Origin: Ferrimonas sp048263965
GTDB taxonomy: Bacteria > Pseudomonadota > Gammaproteobacteria > Enterobacterales > Shewanellaceae
Assembly (NCBI RefSeq): GCF_048263965.1
Contig: NZ_JBLXDO010000003.1
Location: forward strand, 216,881 to 280,880
DNA: 64,000 bases
Direction of reading: 5' to 3'
Shown piece by piece: positions 61,116-64,000 of the stretch (its first letter is position 1; each line of letters starts with the position of its first letter). A model generated the notes under the pieces. That model did no database searches. It had not been told where the DNA came from and saw only the letters and a list, made by a program, of their open reading frames with translations. The position numbers were made by a program, and so were the translations under genes.

Positions 61116-63619
61116 TGCGCCTTGTCCTGCTGTTGACCCTGCTGGCTGTCCTGCCCAATAAAGGGGCCTGTGCGGAGCCTGAGGAGGCCACACCTCTGGT
61201 GTTGCAGCTGGTCTATCGGGGAGAGCTGCTCTCCGAAGATCTGCTGGCCTACGAGTCCGAGGGCCGCCTCCATCTGCCTCTGCAGCAACTGGCCGACCTG
61301 CTACTGATGCCGCTGCTGGTGGATGTGGAGCATGGCCGGGCCGAGGGCAGCCTCAGCAGCCCGGCAGACCGGTTTCGCCTGGAGGGACGACAGTTAATCC
61401 GCTCAGGCTACCCACAAGTCAACCTGACCAGCCTGATCAACGACGGCTGGGATCTCTTCCTGCCCGCAGACCAGCTGACCCCCCTGTGGCAACTGACCCT
61501 GGAGTTCTCACCCCAGGCCCAGACCCTGCACCTGTTAGCCGAGGATCTGCTGCCCCTAGACAAGGTCTGGCAGCGGCAGCAACGGCTGGCCCTTCTGCAA
61601 CAGCAGCAGGGTCGCAGCGTCGCCGGACAACCTGTGTATACCAGTCCCTACGCCCTGATTGGCGATCCCGCCCTGCACAACCAGATAAGCCTCATTCGCA
61701 GTGACGGTGACACCCAGGCCAGCCTGCTGCTCGATGGCGTCAGCGACCTGGGCCATCATCAGGCACAGTTCAACCTGCAGCTGGATGACCAGACCCAAAG
61801 GCTGAGAGCCTCCATTGAGCGCCGCTGGGATCTGCCCTGGCTCAGCGAGTACCGGTTGGGCTCCCTCACCGGTCCCAACACCCCTCTGGTGGGCCGGGGC
61901 GAGCTGGGATGGGGCGTGGACCTGCGCCAGGGGGCGAGCCTGCAATCGGATCAATTCATTACCACGACGCTGGAGGGGCCGGCGCCGCCCGGCTGGGATG
62001 CCGAGCTCTACCGGGATGGGGATCTGATCGACGCCCAGCGCATCGGTTCAGGGGGCCGCTACCGGTTCGACAATGTGGCCCTATACCTGGGGCAGAACCG
62101 GTTTCGAATCCTGCTGTACGGTCCCAATGGTGAGGAGCATCAGTTAAGCCTCACTCACCCCCTGGGCGGCAGCCAGCTGGCCCCGGGACGCAGTGGCAGC
62201 CAGCTGACCGCCCTGGCCTGGGAGCGCGGCGGTGGCAGCGAGGCACAGTTGGAGTGGGGCTATGGCCTGTCAGACGCCCTGAGCCTGCAACTGGGCCACC
62301 ACTACCTGCAGGCGCCGGAACTGGTCACGGACCACTACTCCAGTCTGGCTCTGGTGGGACAGTTGGGCGGTGTGCTTGCTCAGGTCCGGGGAATCAAACA
62401 GTGGCAGGGAGGCCAAGCCCTGGCTCTGGCCCTGCAAGGAGACACAGGGAGCTGGCAGTGGCAGCTGAGCGGCGCCCACTACCACGACTACCTCAGCGCC
62501 GCCCATCGTCAGCGACAGCTGCGCCATGAATGGTTGCTGCGGGCCAGTGGCCGCCTTCGGGAGCTCGGCTGGCGAATCGAAGTGGGCACCGACGCCCTGA
62601 GTGACGGTAACCAACACCGTGCAGCCCTGACCTTCAATGGCCAGTGGTACCAGAGCAGCTGGAGCCATGCCCTGACCTGGCGCGGAGCCGCCGATCACAG
62701 GCTGCAGCAACAGCTGGCCCTCTCCGGCCGATTGCAGCAGTGGCGCCTGCGCGGCTATGCCGATCTTCAGTGGCAGCCCGAGGCCCGTCTGCAGAGGCTG
62801 GGGGTCAACCTCAACTACCCGCTGGAACAGCGTCTCACCGGCCAGAGTGAGCTGGTGCTGCTGCCCAGGCAGCCCCAGCAGTGGCAGTTCAATCAAAACC
62901 TCAACCTCTCCCTGGATTCCCTACTCCTCAGCCTGGGCATCAGTGTCTCAGGCGATCACGAATACCAGGCGCGACTGGAACTGTCCCACGGCCTACTGTG
63001 GGACAGACAGGCAGACAGCTGGCACTGGTACGCGGACGACCCCACTCGAGAGGGTGATCTTTCCCTCAGTGTCTTCTGGGACCGCAACGGCAATGGCCAC
63101 CGTGAACCGGACGAACCGCCGGTGGACGGAGTGCGGTTCCGCTGTACCGGGCGCAGCGAAGGGGGGCGCACCGACAAAGAGGGGCGGCTGCTGCTGGTGG
63201 GGCTGCCCGCAGACAGCGACCTGGTGCTGCAATTGGACGAGTCCAGCCTGGCGGATCCCTTTATGATCTCCCCCTTTACCCAAAGGCAGTTGCGCCTGCA
63301 CGCTGGCCACATCGAACGGCTGACTGTCCCCATGGTGATGGGAAGCGAAGTGGAGGGGGAGGTGATGCTGAGCTCACCGGATCTGGACAGTCGCCCCGCC
63401 GCCGGGCTGCCCATCAGCCTGGAAGATGCTGACGGCATCACCGTGGCGCAGACCCGGGTGGATTACGACGGCCTGTTCCTGCTGCAGGGGATACGCCCAG
63501 GCCGGTACCGGTTGAAGATTCAGCAACGCCTCTACCCCATCAACCTGTCACCTGAAGGGGAGATTCTCAGTCTGGGTCGCCTCTACCTGCCACAGGCTTC
63601 ACAGATTCAGTCAGAGTAA
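61115..63619 (+). CDS. outer-membrane usher-like protein with C-terminal Cna-B-type domain
   Basis: An 834-residue exported protein. After the signal peptide comes an N-terminal domain with usher-type periplasmic features, then a long barrel-like region (about residues 230-620) with GRGELGWGVDLRQG, a PPGWDAELYRDG strand and YRFDNVALYLGQNRF, all recurring features of ushers. From about residue 640 it has DRNGNGHREPDE, a calcium-loop motif of SdrD/Cna-B-like domains, and a second such module near VDYDGLFLLQGIRPGRYRL. It differs from classical FimD/PapC and is closer to the divergent ushers next to DUF4402 pilins. It is coupled to the chaperone by a one-base overlap. Confidence 0.75.
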   Translation: MRLVLLLTLLAVLPNKGACAEPEEATPLVLQLVYRGELLSEDLLAYESEGRLHLPLQQLADLLLMPLLVDVEHGRAEGSLSSPADRFRLEGRQLIRSGYPQVNLTSLINDGWDLFLPADQLTPLWQLTLEFSPQAQTLHLLAEDLLPLDKVWQRQQRLALLQQQQGRSVAGQPVYTSPYALIGDPALHNQISLIRSDGDTQASLLLDGVSDLGHHQAQFNLQLDDQTQRLRASIERRWDLPWLSEYRLGSLTGPNTPLVGRGELGWGVDLRQGASLQSDQFITTTLEGPAPPGWDAELYRDGDLIDAQRIGSGGRYRFDNVALYLGQNRFRILLYGPNGEEHQLSLTHPLGGSQLAPGRSGSQLTALAWERGGGSEAQLEWGYGLSDALSLQLGHHYLQAPELVTDHYSSLALVGQLGGVLAQVRGIKQWQGGQALALALQGDTGSWQWQLSGAHYHDYLSAAHRQRQLRHEWLLRASGRLRELGWRIEVGTDALSDGNQHRAALTFNGQWYQSSWSHALTWRGAADHRLQQQLALSGRLQQWRLRGYADLQWQPEARLQRLGVNLNYPLEQRLTGQSELVLLPRQPQQWQFNQNLNLSLDSLLLSLGISVSGDHEYQARLELSHGLLWDRQADSWHWYADDPTREGDLSLSVFWDRNGNGHREPDEPPVDGVRFRCTGRSEGGRTDKEGRLLLVGLPADSDLVLQLDESSLADPFMISPFTQRQLRLHAGHIERLTVPMVMGSEVEGEVMLSSPDLDSRPAAGLPISLEDADGITVAQTRVDYDGLFLLQGIRPGRYRLKIQQRLYPINLSPEGEILSLGRLYLPQASQIQSE

Positions 63620-63678
63620 AAGCGCAGCAATTCAAAGAGATCTACACTGAAGTTGAGGCTATTGACCCCGGAGGTCAC

Positions 63679-63906
63679 ATGCTCAACTTTATTGTTATCA
63701 CCTCACTGACCTTCTCGGCCCAGTTCAACCTGGTACCCGCCGACACTGTGCCCCAGGTGCTGGAGCAACTGTCCGCGCCCCAGTGCAACCGTGCCGATGT
63801 TCAGCTTCACTGGCAACTGCCCTCCGCGGAACGGCGGCCCCCCCATGATCAGGCCACGCCCTCGCAGGCCGAACCGGCCCCCAGGCTGGTACTGCACTTC
63901 CTCTGA
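63679..63906 (+). CDS. small hypothetical protein downstream of the usher
   Basis: An ATG preceded by GGAGGT at a good distance opens a 75-codon frame (MLNFIVITSLTFSAQFNLV). The N-terminus is hydrophobic and may be a signal or anchor; the rest is Pro- and Gln-rich without recognisable domains. It lies 59 bases after the usher and may be the last gene of the cluster, or a remnant cut short by the adjoining insertion sequence. Confidence 0.45.
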   Translation: MLNFIVITSLTFSAQFNLVPADTVPQVLEQLSAPQCNRADVQLHWQLPSAERRPPHDQATPSQAEPAPRLVLHFL

Positions 63907-63922
63907 AGCCCGCCATAAAAAA

Positions 63923-64000
63923 GGGTTCATCGCGCATTACCGGGAAAAGCGGCTCGTATCTTCAGGAAGAAGTAGTCGCTGTCCCGGTATCCGTAGGCCA
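63923..64000 (-). mobile_element. end of an insertion sequence (ISL3-like)
   Basis: From GGGTTCATCGCGCATTACCGG onward the minus strand encodes the C-terminus of a transposase, and the stop codon lies within this terminal stretch. I place the element boundary at about 63923, just after an A-run. The rest lies beyond the window. Confidence 0.55.
63927..64000 (-). CDS. transposase C-terminus, partial (window edge)
   Basis: Only the last 23 residues are visible on the minus strand: AYGYRDSDYFFLKIRAAFPG followed by NAR and a stop. The AYGYRDxxYFxLKI ending is, from memory, characteristic of transposases of the IS204/IS1001/IS1096/IS1165 (ISL3) family. The gene continues past the right edge of the window. 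Confidence 0.6.
   Translation of the reverse strand, partial: AYGYRDSDYFFLKIRAAFPGNAR

Noticed and set aside
63703..63937. Minus-strand frames opposite the small gene after the usher
   Set aside because: No ribosome binding site or family; the plus-strand ORF has a good GGAGGT.
1..64000. CRISPR arrays, tRNA, rRNA, prophage or integrase genes
   Set aside because: None was recognised by reading both strands; apart from the IS end at the right edge there is no sign of mobile DNA.

Overview
The window looks like chromosomal DNA of a GC-rich, facultatively anaerobic marine gammaproteobacterium of the Alteromonadales, close to Ferrimonas or Shewanella. The evidence is the combination of a multihaem c-type cytochrome, a tetrahaem flavocytochrome c fumarate reductase, cytochrome bd oxidase, an LldEFG/LutABC lactate oxidase, an Hcp/Hcr pair and a periplasm-facing uptake-type [NiFe] hydrogenase, together with gammaproteobacterial gene orders (purL-mltF-tadA; guaBA divergent from xseA). 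The genus is inferred from gene content; no rRNA or tRNA gene was recognised.

Layout. 1-4.0 kb: end of a multihaem cytochrome c, an orphan LuxR-type regulator, a MerR-methyltransferase fusion and a LysR regulator. 4.2-7.7 kb: flavocytochrome c (fccA-like) divergent from a porin, with FNR-like and CRP-like sites between them. 7.9-13.7 kb: a periplasmic chalcone-isomerase-like protein, a VF530 protein, and a TetR regulator divergent from an RND efflux pair over a duplicated palindromic operator. 13.7-18.1 kb: a DUF465 protein, a periplasmic protein divergent from a sigma-54 type two-component system (an arrangement like zraP-zraSR), and a small SmpA-like lipoprotein. 18.3-23.6 kb: a chemoreceptor, then cydABX on the minus strand behind a long, apparently structured leader. 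24.3-24.5 kb: an isolated short transcription unit with two tiny overlapping ORFs. 24.6-33.4 kb: purL, mltF, an unannotated 46-codon basic ORF, tadA, a glyoxalase-fold protein and an ABC-2 exporter. 33.8-36.5 kb: lutABC. 37.1-39.8 kb: hcp-hcr. 40.0-41.8 kb: a periplasmic M14 carboxypeptidase.

42.3-52.8 kb is the largest functional block: hydrogenase structural genes (small and large subunits, cytochrome b), the maturation protease, a HypF-like accessory protein without recognisable HypF catalytic motifs, then hypF, hypC, hypD and hypE. hypA and hypB are not in the window. Together these genes would assemble a periplasm-facing, quinone-linked, standard (not oxygen-tolerant) hydrogenase. 52.9-59.1 kb holds housekeeping genes (PhnA-like, a ChaN/EreA-like protein, guaA, guaB, xseA). 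59.1-63.9 kb is a chaperone-usher type surface-structure cluster built around a DUF4402 pilin candidate. It abuts the 3' end of an insertion-sequence transposase at the right edge.

Most of the window is ordinary core and respiratory metabolism. The points most worth a second look are the structured cydAB leader, the HypF-like protein, the zraPSR-like locus with sigma-54 type signals, the MerR-methyltransferase fusion, the small ORFs, and the DUF4402 cluster next to an IS end.
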